Shown here piece after piece: positions 10,530 through 21,870 of a DNA stretch of 64,000 nucleotides. The translations under genes were made by a program, and so were the position numbers. Each line of letters begins with the position of its first letter. The first letter of the stretch is position 1. Under the pieces are notes generated by a model. That model worked only from the letters and a program-made list of their open reading frames with translations. It did no database searches and was not told the origin of the DNA. The stretch comes from Hyaloraphidium curvatum (Eukaryota; Monoblepharomycota; Hyaloraphidiomycetes; Hyaloraphidiales; Hyaloraphidiaceae), in assembly GCA_025558095.1 (NCBI GenBank), contig JAIVFI010000039.1:62001-126000 (forward strand), written 5' to 3'.

Positions 10530-10614
10530 GCACGCGCCCGTCTTGGTCAAGACTAGCATCTGTACCTTCATCTTCGCCCAATCATTTACACAAGGAGGTG
10601 CAACTAGTCAAGAA

Positions 10615-12091
10615 TCAGCTACGGTCGGTCTCGCTGTCACTGCTGCCATCACCGGGGCACGGGCCTCCGATCGACTCGGGCAGTGCGAAGGCAGGCGCCT
10701 TGCTGCGCTTAGGCCGGCACACCTTGCCGTGCTCATGCCATGCCTCCCGCTGGCATCTCTCCGAGCAGTAGCGGGCGAGCTTGCAACCGCCGCACCGCAG
10801 GAACTTTGCCCCCTTGCTCCCACGGCTCCCGACCTTTGCTACTCTCCCCACCGCACCGGAACCGCATGCATTATTGTCGCACGTGTCGTCGGCGTGGTAC
10901 TCGTGCGCCCATGTCGCGCAGTCCTCGGCGAAATCCAAGTCCTCCTGCGACGAACCCGGCTCCGCGAGGCCCACGGTAGTGAGAACGTAACGCATCGATA
11001 GCTCCAGGTCGCGGTCGCTCTTTGCCGTCTCCGGCCGGCAGGTTTTGGACCAGGGAGTCTTGCTTCGGATCGAGCACAGGCGCCGGATGGCCTTCTGGAA
11101 CTGCTCGACGGGCAAAGGGATGCCCTGGGACCGAAGATCCAAGCAGTGCTCCCGCCACGGTTTCGGCCTTGCCGCCGCAACGTTTTCCAAGATCAGCGTG
11201 CTGCCGAGCATGTCCTCCACAGCTTCGTCCAACTCGTGATCTGCATCGTCCGATGTCGCCATTGTCTCGAGGTCCGGGAAGATCTCCTCGAAGCTGAGTC
11301 CTTCCAGTTTGAGTGCCTCGACGACACGGACGTTGTAGAGAGCGCTCATCCAGTCAGGCGACAGGGCACCGTAGAGCGACACGGCATCCAGTAGCTCCGG
11401 ATCCTCGGCGATCCGGCGCCGCACGGCCGAGTTGTAGGTCATGATCACCAGGATCGCGATGGCCTGGTTGGCCTCCCGCCCGAAAAGGCCGTCGAACACC
11501 GCGGTGGCCCAGCGGCCCGTCTGCCCGGCGGAGGCGGAGGCGGGCTGCGCTCCCCACGCCGCTCGGCGCTCCGGATCCACGAAGGCCATGATCACCCGAC
11601 GCAGGACCGGTGCGACCTTGGGAAAAACTGTGCTCACCGTCCGGGTGAGAACTTCCCGGGGAAAGCCGTTGGGCGAAATCAGCGGGAGGTGACGTGCCAG
11701 CGGGGAAGAACGGCGCCACGCGGGCCCAGTCCGAGAGCTTCGCCTCGAGGGCGAGAGTGTCGACTTGTTTGTAGATGATGTGAAGACAAGAGCCGCCTTT
11801 GCAGTGCCCGACGGGGTCGAAGTTGTGAGTGTGAAGGAACTCTGCCTCGTACTGCCCGTATTCGGCAGCCGTGCTTCCCCCGGGTGCGAGCCGCTCTGGA
11901 GGCCTCTCCGTCCCGTCCAGAAACTCAAAGTAGCGCGGGGCGAACACGTCGCAGACGTGTCGGCAGACGTCGGCCGAGAACGCGCGAATGTCAAACTCAG
12001 ACCAGCGGGCCGGGCGCACCAGGGCCGACCCGGCGGCCGCTGCTCCGCTCTCTGCAGATGAGCCGGCGACCGTTGCGTGCTTTTTGGGCAT
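10615..12091 (-). CDS. MYND zinc-finger protein, one frame break
   Basis: It starts at MPKKHATVAGSSAESG (12091) and ends in a MYND-type finger (CDNNACGSG...CGGCKLARYCSERCQ...HGKVC) followed by a short acidic tail. The first cysteine pair is C-x4-C rather than C-x2-C. The frame changes near 11700: TTCTTCCCCGCTGGCA read with three C's gives PFFPLARHLPLISPNG. The central region (PVLRRVIMAF...NSAVRRRIAEDPELLDAVSLYG) aligns with the MYND gene at 19863 (PCLRRIVVTF...MASDTVFLDALAL), so these two are paralogs. A short relic of the same domain sits at 28165-28270. Function unknown. Confidence 0.6.
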
Positions 12092-12277
12092 GTTGGAGGA
12101 CGTCTGGCGGCCCTGGGGCGAACTGATGAACGGTGACGGTGCGCGTCGCGCCGGCCGCCTCACTCACGATCCCTGCTATCCTACAGCGTGCTTCTCTGGG
12201 CCATAGTTCGCAAGACTGGTGATCATGCAGTTGATTCTACGACCAAAGATCTACCGTCACCTTGCTCTACACGCGGT

Positions 12278-15200
12278 TCACCGCCTGCCTTGGTACCGCG
12301 GGTCCGCCTCCCACCGCCTCGGATCCCTGGGATCGTAGCCGTATTCCCTCCGCGCCGCGTCTTCCCTCGACATCCCCGGAGGTCCCGGCGGCACGGGCGG
12401 TACGGGCATCCGGTCGTCCCTGGGAGGCCCGGGAATCCTGTCGTCCCGCGGCGGGGGAACCGGCATCCTGTCCCACTGCGGGTCCCTGTACCTCCCCGGC
12501 GGCACGTCGCGGCGGTCCGCGAGATCACGGCGCTCGTCGAACCCGCGCTCGGGGGGTGCGTCGCGCGGGAAGACGCCGGGTCCGCGGGGCGGCGGGGGAG
12601 GAGGAGGGACCGGCGCCCCGTAGTCGCGCCCGCGCGGATCCTGGCGCGCATCCCATTCCTTGCCCCTTGACGTGGTCGGTCCGTGCGGCTCGTACCTGCG
12701 GTCGTCGACGTGGATCCGAGCTTGCACCTCGTCCCAACCGCGAGGCCGTTCGGGAGGGAAGCTGGGCGCCGGCGGCCCGCCGGGCGCGCGTGCCTGCCAC
12801 TGGCCGGGCTCGGAACCCCGCGGCGGCGGTACAGGGCCGCGAAACTCGCCGCGGGGCGGCTCACCTCCGCGCCAACCGTACCCTTGCGAGGTCCCAGCTG
12901 CATACGGCTCGCCACGCGCGTCGCGATCCCGGTAGCCTGGGCCCGGTGGAGGCACGCTCCTGTCGAACCCCGAACCCGGCGGTCCCGGCGGCCCGGGTGG
13001 CGCAGACGGGGGCCCGCGGAAGTCGCGGTATCCCGGCGCCTGGGGAGGGTACTCCCCCGACCTAGGGGGGCCGTACCTCCCTTGCCCAGGCGCGACCGGC
13101 GTCCCCGGCTCGCCCCTCTCGCGCTCCCACTCTCGCGCGCGGAACTCACGCTCCTGACGTTCCCTTTCGCGGTCCCGGTCCGGCCGTTCCCCGTCCCTGG
13201 ACCTGCGCCGCGATCGGCCGCCCTCGGAGCTGCCGCTCGACGCGCTCGAGACGGAGGAGCTGCGCGGGCGCTCCAGCTTGGTCATCTTGATCTGGATTTG
13301 CCCGCGCTTGGCTCCTTGCTGCTGCTGGTGCTGCGGCGGCGGCGGTGGCGGCGGCTGGCCGGCGCGCAGCGCATCGACAGGCTGTACCGGCGAGCGGTAG
13401 TCGGGGTAGGCGCGCGGGTCGTAGCGGCCGCGGTCCACAGGGTCCACGTAGCGAGGCGGCTCCCCCGGCGGAGTCCTCCTCCCCGGCTGCGGCGGCGAAG
13501 CAGTTCTCGACGGCGGGAGCGGCTGCGGCTCGGGCGGCGTCGCGGCGCGCGAGTACGCTGCCGAAACGGGGGGAGGCGGCGACGCACGCATGACCTCGGA
13601 GCGCTGGGCAGGAGATCTGCCGTGCATGGGCGAGACCTTCGGATCCGCGGGTGTCCCGCCGCCATGGGGCGGCGTCCCGCCGTGCACCGAGCCCGCCTTG
13701 AGCGCCTCCACGGGCTGGTTGTAGATCGGGCTGGCCGGGATGGGCACCGGCGAGGCGATGGGCGAGACCTTGGCGGTGCCAGGGAAGGCCACGGGCGAGG
13801 CGGCAAAGGTCGGCGAGAGGGCATGCGCCGACGCGAGCGGGGGTGACACGGGACGCCGCGAAAGGGGGAGGTCGAGCTTGGGAACGGGGAAGTGCACCGT
13901 CGGCGACGCCGGCAGCTTGCCATCCCTGGGCGAGGAGGCCGACGGCAGGGGGAAGCGGCCGTCCTTGGGCGACGAGATGGGGAAGCGGGTGTCGCTGGGC
14001 GTCGGCAGCGGGAACTTGCCGTCCTTGGGCGTCGAGAGCGGGAACTTGCCCGTTTCGAGGGCCGGAGAGAGGGGGAACCTGCCCGAGTCCAACGCCGGAG
14101 GCAGGGGGAACTTGCCCAAGCCGGCCGCCGTCGGCGTGCTCAGCGGGAACCTGCCCGTGTCCGGCGTCGACGGCAGCGGGAACTTGCCCGAATCCAGCGC
14201 CCCCGGCAAGGGGAACCTGCCAGCTCCGATGTCCGCCGTCGCGACGACGGGGAACGTCCGCTCGGGCCTGATCTCGGGCGAAGCTGCCAACGAGCTCCCC
14301 GCCGACGCCGTCCGGGCGACCAGCTCGTCCTCCACCTTGGGAGCAAACAGCTCCAGCGGCGAGCGGATCGGGAAGTACGCCCTTGCCTCGTCCTTGCGCT
14401 CGAAAGCCGACCCCGCTGCGCCCATGCCCTCGCCCATTTCCGGCATCGTGGGCACGGTCGGCGTCGACGGCGTCGCGGGCTCGCCGCCGCCCTTCTTGCG
14501 CATGAAGTCCTTGAGCGTGAGCTTCTTGACCACCACGGGCGGCGGCGCGGGCGAAGGCGGTTTGGAGGGCGGCTCGACGGTGACCTCGGGCACGTCGACG
14601 TCCATCGCCGCCGCGGCGGGCGAGGCGGCGAACGCCTCGCCCCAGGCGCGCTTGGGATTACGCCCCGGCACCTTGGGCTTCGCCGCGACAGGCGGCTCGG
14701 CGGCAGCGAGGGCAGGCGGCGGCGCCACGTCCCCGAACATGCGCGCCGCCAGCTCCTGGTTGCGCTTTTCCTCCTCCTCCTTCCGCTTGCGCTCCCTCTC
14801 GGCCTTGCGCTCCTCCTTCTCCCTCTTCCTCGCCTCCTCCACCTGCCTCTTTGCCTCCTCCCTCCTCGCCTCCTCCTCCTCCGTGTCGGTGCCGCTCGAC
14901 TCTCCCGCCCACGTCCTGTTCCCGACCTCGGCCTTCTTCCCCCCTGCCCGCTCCTCCTCCACCCTCCGCACCAGGCACCCCGCCCCGCGCTTGCCGCACG
15001 CGCACGGGTACCCGACCCACTGCCTCCCCCCTTGCGCGGGCGGCAGCTCCAGGAGCACCTCCTCCCCCTCGCGTATCTCTCGCAGCGAAACCGCCACCAG
15101 CCTGACCCGCCGCGCGTTGGCCTCGTCGGGGTCGGCGTTCCACCGCATCTGCGCGCGGTCCGTGACGACGGTGCGCAGGGCGGCGTTGCCGCCCCCGCGG

Positions 15201-16754
15201 GGGCACGCCCACCGGAGGAAGCGGCCCGTTTCCTCGCCGACGCCGGTGCAGTCGACCATGTACGGGAGGCCGGGGAAGGGGAAGCAGAAGGGGGAGGGCG
15301 GGGGGCGGCGCGCGTTCTTCTTGGTCTTGGGGATCGGGCGCACGGTGCCTGTCCACCGGCGCTTAGGCACCGCCCGCGATGCAGCAGCGCGGATGGACCC
15401 ACCCTTGATCTCGCAGATGTACCTCCCCTTGGCGACGTCCCCCGCCACAAAGACTCCGTACTTGGAATCCATCGCCCTCTCCTGCACCTTCTCCCTCTCC
15501 CTCTCTGCCCCCCGCGTCCTGCGCCCGCCCTGGGCAGCCTGCTGCCGTGCCTCGCGCTCGTCCTCGGTCGCCTCCCCGTCCTCGTCGTCCTCCCCGTCTG
15601 TCGACTCGTACCCCTCCGGAATCGGCCGCACCGTCGCGCACGTGTACGCGTAGGGCAGCACGTGCGCGGGGAGGTACCGCGGCGTGCGCGCCCCCCTGAT
15701 GCGGGCGCGGGTCCACCCCGCCTCCGGTTTCGGCGCCGTGCGCGGGTGCTCGGCGTCGAACCGCGCGGCGATCTTGGCCAGCGGGGGTACCAGGTCGTCC
15801 GGGTGGAAAAGGGGCGGGTCGGTGCCGGCGAGGGGGTGGAAGCCCAGGGCGTAGGTGCGGTATTCCTCCGCCGGTCCCGGCTCGGCGGCCGAGGAGGGCT
15901 TCGGCTCGGGAGGGGGTGGGGGGCGGGGGGCGGCCTGCTGCGCGGCTGTGGCGCGGCGGGTCTGCTTCGGTTTCGGGGGTGGGGGAGGGGGGAGGCGCGG
16001 TTTCTCGGGCGGAGGGTCGGGTTTGGGGAGGGTGCGGCGGACGGGTTTCGGGAGCGGGGACTTCGGCGCCTTGGGCGGGGCGGCAGGCTGGTTGGGGTCC
16101 GTGCGCGCCTGGAGCTGCAGCGTGATCGCTCGCTGAAAAGCGAGAGGGTAAAGAGGTCAGAAGTGTTGTGGAGGTGGGAGATCAAGCCTGGGGAGGCCAG
16201 ATCTCCCTGTTCGAGGCACCCACCTGCTTGTCGACGTAGCGCGGCCGGCACATCTCGCAAAAGTACTGCTCGTCGTCCTTTGGCAGCGTCTCCTCGGTCA
16301 GGCCGACGCAGCGGATGTGCTGCCACACGCGGCAGCCGTCGCACTGGATGGTGTAGCCGTCGTCGTGGTCCATGGCGCACACGCAGCGGATCACGCCCTC
16401 GGCGTCGGCGGCGGCGGGCGCGGCGGTCTTTTTGCGCTTGCCCTGCAGGCCCTTTGGCTTGGGCCCGGGCTTCTTTGCGGTGCGGCCGTCCTTTGTGAGC
16501 CGCGCGTCTTTTACGTCCTCGTCCTTGTCCCTATTCCCCGCCTGACTGCCACCATTTCCCGGCTTAGAGGACGAGTCCTTGGAGCCCTCGGCGTCGGCGG
16601 CGCTGCCCCTCCGCGGCGGCCGCTCGGCGTCCGAGTCGTCCTCGGTCGCCGGCGCGTCGGGCGCCAGCGGCTCGTCGTCCGTGGCCGCCGCGGCCGCGTC
16701 GAACGCCGCTCCCGCGAGCGCCGCCGCGGCGGCGATTTCGGCCAGCGCCTCCAT
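12278..16754 (-). CDS. PHD finger - SET domain chromatin protein (Set3/MLL5-like)
   Basis: Two exons, 16754-16224 and 16132-12278, with a 91-nt intron (GTGGGT...TTTTCAG), encode about 1461 aa. A complete Cys4-His-Cys3 PHD finger lies at residues 124-169 (CVC, CDGC, WQHIRC, CEMC). A SET-like domain lies at about 395-540 (SKYGVFVAGDVAKGRYICE, then YMVDCTGVGEETGRFLRWAC). The usual NHS-C-x-PN catalytic stretch is replaced by FLRWACPRGGGNAALR, so methyltransferase activity is doubtful, as in Set3/MLL5-type readers. A charged coiled-coil region follows, then about ten [KR]FPL[PS] repeats and a proline/RD-rich tail. A role in a histone-deacetylase-type complex is inferred from family only. Confidence 0.75.
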
Positions 16755-16949
16755 CGCCCCGCTCCCCGCCGCGGGTTTTTCGAAACCCGTGCTCGATGTT
16801 GAGATGGGGGGTTAGGATTTCAATGCCTCGCGCGCGTTTAACACCGGAATTCCCGTATCTGCGCGGTTAGCGCAACGGCGTCGCAGCCGTCTGTGACGCT
16901 TCAGTCCTCGCCGATTGAGACACTGCTTCAGATCATACTTCTCCCTTCG

Positions 16950-18668
16950 ATGCCCTCCGCGGCACGCCTGCCCGGCATCTTGGCGATCCATATTCTGGCG
17001 GGCCCCGTTTGGCGCTGGCTGGGCGACGCGGCGGCCCTCCTGGCGGACGCAGTTCCCACCGCAGCCCCGCGATGGGCTGCAACCCTGATGATAATCATGT
17101 GCGTCGCCTGGTGTATCCTGATCCCGCATCTTGCCGATTGGCTCCTCGGCGAGGCCGAAAACCGGCTGCGCGGCATCGGGGTCTCCGCGAGCTTCCGGAG
17201 GCACGGACGACCTCGGATTTTCTCTCTCGCGCCGTCACTGGAATTGAGGAACGTCGCCGTTCAAACCAGTGGCGGCCTGCGCGTGACATGCGAAGCCTTG
17301 ACGCTCACACTCAACCTGTATCGGTTGGACATCGCCCTCGCCGCTAGGAGGATCAAGGTGCAGCACGATGAAGAAGGAAAGGAGCCCGAAGGATTGGCGA
17401 TGGACTTTGTTGTTGCGTCCGCCGAGGTGTCCCATTCCATATTGCATCTTGTCAGGGCCCGCGCCCGCAACCTGGAGTTGTTCGCAGGCGGCACCGGGGT
17501 AAGGCTGCGGCTATGGCCCCGCAGCCGTCCAGATTGCGCCTCGAAGCTGCGTTTCGCTTCCTTCGAAGTGGACTTTGGCGGCCAGTTTGGCACTGGACGG
17601 AAGCAACTAAAGCTCACGGCCGCGAACCCTTGTTTGAGCTTCGTGGGAGGTGGCAAAGGACGCAAAGCGGTCCTGGCCGGATCCGTGGAGGCATCTTTGA
17701 CATGGCCGATAGTCGGAACCGAACCTCGGATGGTTGTGCGTGCACACAAGTTGTGTGTTACCAACTTGGACGACCTGGACGACACACCTCTGCTGAACCG
17801 CGTTCGACGCACCGTTCTAGGCTTTACGTGCACGGGCCCGGTGACGCAACCTGCTGACAACAGTACGAGCATGTACGACTTCCGCATCGGCCTGCTGGAT
17901 CACCGGGATGGCGAGAGATTGGGCGTTTCGGCCACCTTGGCTATACCACGCAACGCGGCGCATGCCATGGGATCGCTCGCGCTTTCGATTACGAAGCTCA
18001 CCCTTTCGAGGAACGGCCATGAACTTCGCGTCGTTGCCGACTCGATCTCCCTGAAGATGACCATGTTGCACGCCTTTTTTGCAGACGGGCTCCCAACCTT
18101 GGTGCTCGTGTGCGACCAGCTGCACTTCGAAGGCGGCGGTGCCCATCTTCCAAACCTCCAGACCAATATCGGGACCTTGCGCCTCACGCTCTGGCCGCGG
18201 CAAGCATGCTGGGTTTACGGCGTCGATCTAGTGCTTTCGGATGGGTCGACGCAGACCGAGGTGATGCGCCACCTGGCCCCCGACGCCGGAGCCATGGCCT
18301 CGCTCGCCCGTTCGTTTTCACGGGTGGTCCGCTCCTCGGCCACGGCGTCTTTGGAGCTGCGCCCCTACGAGGGCACGATCCGCGGGGCGAAGTGCACGGC
18401 GAGGCTCGATCCGTCCATGCTGCCTTACGTGGACGTGGAACTGTACGAGGGCGGCCTGGATCTTGCGACCCTGGCGTGCGACTTTGGGTACACCGTCAGG
18501 GTCGACGTGCCACTGCCCTTCATGCTGTTTTCGTCGCTGGGCTTGATCGCCGGGACGATCATAGGGATCATCCAGGCGAGCAAGGGTGGGATCGCCAAAG
18601 GAAGGTTCACTCGTGGACAGCTGAAGCGGACGTGGATGCAAGAAGTGCGGAGATTGATGGCTCGATGA
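16950..18668 (+). CDS. Membrane-anchored beta-rich protein, unrecognised
   Basis: 573 aa from the first in-frame ATG at 16950; a GTG at 16893 opens the frame earlier. A hydrophobic segment AATLMIIMCVAWCILIPHLADWL near residues 45-70 looks like a membrane anchor. The rest alternates short beta-type strands (SLELRNVAVQ, LRVTCEALTLTLNLYRL, LSFVGGG). A second hydrophobic stretch lies near the C-terminus (LPFMLFSSLGLIAGTIIGIIQA), followed by a basic tail. The pattern recalls AsmA/chorein-like lipid-transfer proteins, but no diagnostic motif is visible, so this is only a structural guess. No intron seen. Confidence 0.5.
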   Translation: MPSAARLPGILAIHILAGPVWRWLGDAAALLADAVPTAAPRWAATLMIIMCVAWCILIPHLADWLLGEAENRLRGIGVSASFRRHGRPRIFSLAPSLELRNVAVQTSGGLRVTCEALTLTLNLYRLDIALAARRIKVQHDEEGKEPEGLAMDFVVASAEVSHSILHLVRARARNLELFAGGTGVRLRLWPRSRPDCASKLRFASFEVDFGGQFGTGRKQLKLTAANPCLSFVGGGKGRKAVLAGSVEASLTWPIVGTEPRMVVRAHKLCVTNLDDLDDTPLLNRVRRTVLGFTCTGPVTQPADNSTSMYDFRIGLLDHRDGERLGVSATLAIPRNAAHAMGSLALSITKLTLSRNGHELRVVADSISLKMTMLHAFFADGLPTLVLVCDQLHFEGGGAHLPNLQTNIGTLRLTLWPRQACWVYGVDLVLSDGSTQTEVMRHLAPDAGAMASLARSFSRVVRSSATASLELRPYEGTIRGAKCTARLDPSMLPYVDVELYEGGLDLATLACDFGYTVRVDVPLPFMLFSSLGLIAGTIIGIIQASKGGIAKGRFTRGQLKRTWMQEVRRLMAR

Positions 18669-18766
18669 CATCGGCGTGCGACGAAGCTGATCTAGGGGAA
18701 GTCCCTGACAGGCAGGGATTTCCTACATCGTCGCCCACGAAACTTTGAGACCCCAGCGCGCCCTCC

Positions 18767-19713
18767 ATGGCCCGCCTGCGCCACATTGCCGCGCTCCTCG
18801 CGCTCCTCGTTGCCTTGGCCGGTCCCGTCGCCGCGTCCTGCGGCTGCCAGGGCGGTCCCGGCGCCGGCGTGGTCAACAACGCGGACGCGCCGCGGTGCGG
18901 GGCCGACCTAGGGGCGCAGGGAAGGGGAGCCGAGGATGCTGCCGAGTACAGGCTGCTCTGTATGTTGCTCTCGTTCTGCCTGTCTGCCATGAAACCGCTA
19001 ATCTCCTATTCCCCTTCTGTCTCCCTCTCGCTTACGAAACCGGACCGCCCGACCCGTTTTTACCTCTCTTGCACGCATCGAATCCCTCGTGGCTAGACTT
19101 CGACGTCAAGGGCGCCGCCGAGCCCATCCGCAACCTCCTCCGCCTCGCCCGCCAGCCCTTCGACGACGTCCGTTTCGCCCCCGCCGGCCCCGACCCCGCC
19201 TCCCCCGCTCCGGGCAGCAAGCCTCACTATGCCTCGCTCGGCCAGCTGGACGCCAACCTCGCCCGCGCGCCGGTGCTGTTCGTCGGCGGCCGCTCGATAG
19301 GGCAGTCGGGCGCCGTCGCGCGGTTCGTCGCGCGCAAATTCAACCTGATGGGATCGGACGAGGTCGAGGCGGCGCAGTGCGATGCGGTGTGGGAGCACGT
19401 CAAGGACATCAAGGCGGACTACCGCGCCGCGTGGGCCGGCAAGGGCGACGGGATGCCGGCGGCAAAGGCGGCGTGGATCGCGGAGAAGCTGCCCGTCTGG
19501 CTGGGCAAGGTCGACAGGGCGCTGGACGGCACGAGCGGGTTCGCGGTGGGGAGCAAGCTGTCGCTGGCGGACGTTATTTTGGCGAACTTCCTGTTCGACC
19601 ACTTCGATGATGTGGAGGGGGTGCTCAGGGCCGCGGAGGGGGCGCCGAGGGTGCTGGCGAGCGCCAAGAAGGCGAGGGAGGCGCTGGCGGCGCTGGATGC
19701 CCCGGAGGCGTGA
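18767..19713 (+). CDS. Glutathione S-transferase with N-terminal leader
   Basis: Exon 1 (18767-18959) and exon 2 (19097-19713) are joined over a 137-nt intron (GTATGT...CTAG). This gives LLYFDVKGAAEPIRNLLRLA, the standard GST N-terminal motif with the catalytic Tyr at the junction. Before it lies a hydrophobic leader, MARLRHIAALLALLVALAGP, followed by Cys and a Gly-rich linker, so the protein may enter the secretory pathway. PVLFVGGRSIGQSGAVARFVA carries the glutathione-site SGA-type turn. The helical C-terminal domain (SLADVILANFLFDHF) is intact. Total about 268 aa. It conjugates glutathione to electrophiles or acts in sigma-class isomerisation. Confidence 0.75.
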
Positions 19714-19862
19714 TTACGGAATATAAACTGCCCACGTAGCAACAATATTTGTTGGATGTGTGCCATCCGATCCCAACCGGGGCAGTACCAGGGGGGAACC
19801 AGAGTGAGGCGGACGGGCGGTCGTCGACACACAACATCCTCTCCGCCCCGCACCGCCGAGCC

Positions 19863-21476
19863 ATGCTCTCGCTCATACTGGAGCGTTACCCGCTCATTTT
19901 CTTCCTCTTCTCCGCCGCGGCTGCGTACTTCCTGGCAAAATGGACCGCGGACATCGCGTTTCCGCCCGCCGAACCGCCGGCGGAGGACGCGCCGTACGGC
20001 GGATCCGGCGCCGCAGGGCAACAGGCTGCGGCGCGGGGCGGTGGCGAAAATGGGCGGGAAGCGGGCCGGACGCGTTCGGCGGGGCATGCCTTCGAAACGG
20101 ACTCGGAAGGGGATCTCGGGTTCCGCGGTCCCGCGGGTTCCGGAGGCGAGAGTTCGGACGAGGACGAGGAGGACGGAGATGATACGGACGACGACGAAGA
20201 GGACGAGGACGATACTGACGACGACGAACTCTCCGAGGACTCCGACGGCGACTGGATCTACGACCCCTACGAGGTCTCGGACGGCGAGGACTCGGATTCC
20301 GACGCCATCCCCTCCTTCTCCCCCTGGGCAGGCCTGCAGTGGCGGCACCTCATCCGCGTCACCACGCGCTCTTTTGACGCGTTCGACGCCTGGCTCGAAC
20401 CCCTGCTGTCCCTCGAAGATCCCGACGCCGCGAGCGGGACCAAGAGCACGCGGCTCGCCCTGCGCGAGCTCAAGGAGGCGTGCGAGACCATCGAAGCGAT
20501 GATCAACCCGCTCGAAGACGACGATAGGACGGAGGAGCTGCTGTCGTTGTATTTCCCCGGGGGAGCGGTGCCGGATTTCTGGGCCAGGAACGAGGAGCAG
20601 GTGCTGGACCCTGGGCACCTGACCAAGCCCCTCCTCGCGCTCTTTGCGCGGTGCTTCCCGTGCCTGCGCCGGATCGTCGTCACTTTTTCCAGCCGCCGGG
20701 AGATGCCCCCCGCGTGGCGGAGGACCACGGAACCCAACGGCTCCCTCCCGCACCGTATCGGCAGGCTCCGCGCCGTGGACACGGTCGCGGACGCCATGGT
20801 CAACTCCTTTGCCTGCGCTCACATGGCGCTGTTCCGCCTCTCCGTCGTGCACGCCGTCGCGGGGAGGATGGCATCCGACACCGTTTTCCTGGACGCGCTG
20901 GCGCTTGCAGCGGGCGACGAGATCGCGGGCCTGCTGCGCGACACCTTCCACGAACGGTCGTCCCCGCCCGATGAGGCCCGGATAAGGGCGTGCGTGAAGG
21001 GCCTCTTCAGCCTGCGGCTCCTCACGTTCGTCGCCAGTGTCAGCCCGGGGGCCTGGACGCGCCACTGCGCCGCAACGTACGGGGACGGGAACGGGAGGGG
21101 TGCGCCGCTCCGGTACGCGCTCGAGAAGGCGGCGGAGCTGTTGCTGGCGCTGACGCCGCACGTGGAGCGTCTGGATGACACGGCGCTTTTTGAATCCTAC
21201 GAGATGGTCGCGGAGCTCGACCTGCCCGTGCTGTTGCGCGTCGCGGTTTCCGGGCGGGACGGGGCACAGTTGGACGGGGTGCTGCGGCAACGCCACCGCG
21301 AGGACAGTTCCAAGCCCCCGGACATCTGCGACCACTGCCGTCGGGTGCCCGGGCCGGGCGCGCACCTGCTCAGGTGCGGGAGGTGCAAGGTGGCGAGGTA
21401 CTGCGCGGCGGGGTGCCAGAGGGCGGCGTGGGAGGCTGGGCACAGGGGGCGGTGTGTGGTTGCCAGGCCGGCGTGA
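19863..21476 (+). CDS. Membrane-anchored MYND zinc-finger protein
   Basis: 537 aa from the ATG at 19863, chosen because it starts directly before an N-terminal membrane segment (YPLIFFLFSAAAAYFLAKW). A strongly acidic stretch (DEDEEDGDDTDDDEEDEDD) at about residues 100-130 follows. The central helical region resembles that of the MYND protein at 10615-12091. The C-terminus is a full MYND finger (CDHC...CGRCKVARYCAAGCQ...HRGRC). Here the reading frame is intact and intronless, which argues that the broken frames in its paralogs are not a family feature. The N-terminal anchor would place the finger at a membrane surface. Confidence 0.65.
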   Translation: MLSLILERYPLIFFLFSAAAAYFLAKWTADIAFPPAEPPAEDAPYGGSGAAGQQAAARGGGENGREAGRTRSAGHAFETDSEGDLGFRGPAGSGGESSDEDEEDGDDTDDDEEDEDDTDDDELSEDSDGDWIYDPYEVSDGEDSDSDAIPSFSPWAGLQWRHLIRVTTRSFDAFDAWLEPLLSLEDPDAASGTKSTRLALRELKEACETIEAMINPLEDDDRTEELLSLYFPGGAVPDFWARNEEQVLDPGHLTKPLLALFARCFPCLRRIVVTFSSRREMPPAWRRTTEPNGSLPHRIGRLRAVDTVADAMVNSFACAHMALFRLSVVHAVAGRMASDTVFLDALALAAGDEIAGLLRDTFHERSSPPDEARIRACVKGLFSLRLLTFVASVSPGAWTRHCAATYGDGNGRGAPLRYALEKAAELLLALTPHVERLDDTALFESYEMVAELDLPVLLRVAVSGRDGAQLDGVLRQRHREDSSKPPDICDHCRRVPGPGAHLLRCGRCKVARYCAAGCQRAAWEAGHRGRCVVARPA

Positions 21477-21486
21477 ACCATCGATG

Positions 21487-21765
21487 CTATATGTGCTTCG
21501 GTAGTTTTCGATCGTTTGGAGCAAGTTGGCGTTGAAAGGAGGTCGATCGTCTTTCCTCTCTCGTGTTAATGCGTGACGGATCTAATTTGAGGGCGGTGTA
21601 GATGGCTGCGTTGCCCTTCATGCACGCCACAGAAAGGCGCTGGCGTGCGCGGCAGGTGAAGAGTGCACACAAGCCATCCTCATCGTTATCCTCGGCGAAC
21701 TGGACGTGGGCGATCTTCTTGATGAGACGCTCTTCATCCTCGTTGAATGCCCCGTAGCTCTCCAT
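21487..21765 (-). CDS. Short unrecognised ORF
   Basis: 92 aa starting MESYGAFNEDEERLIKKI, with protein-like composition (CALFTCRARQRLSVAC) and a basic end. The frame stays open upstream (ARWWERALVGPTRLVPVI), so it may be the 3' exon of a larger or decayed gene lying under the neighbour's 5' region. It sits between the MYND gene and the F-box gene. Not recognised. Confidence 0.3.
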   Translation of the reverse strand: MESYGAFNEDEERLIKKIAHVQFAEDNDEDGLCALFTCRARQRLSVACMKGNAAIYTALKLDPSRINTREERRSTSFQRQLAPNDRKLPKHI

Positions 21766-21870
21766 GATGACCGGGACGAGGCGTGTGGGTCCGACCAGAG
21801 CCCGCTCCCACCACCGCGCGTCGTTTGCTTGTGTCACCTTCCGTCGCGTACCCGAATTCAGACACGCGAG

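Noticed and set aside
12683-13846. 387-aa Arg-rich plus-strand ORF
   Set aside because: Shadow of the Pro/Arg-rich tail of the PHD-SET protein; high GC keeps all frames open.
13740-15653. 637-aa plus-strand ORF
   Set aside because: Antisense shadow of the PHD-SET gene; Gly/Ser low-complexity, no domain.
16835-16920. Possible tRNA (GGTTAGCGCAACGGC)
   Set aside because: D-loop resemblance only; no consistent acceptor or T-arm pairing.
19419-21524. 701-aa minus-strand ORF
   Set aside because: Antisense to a GST and an intact MYND gene.
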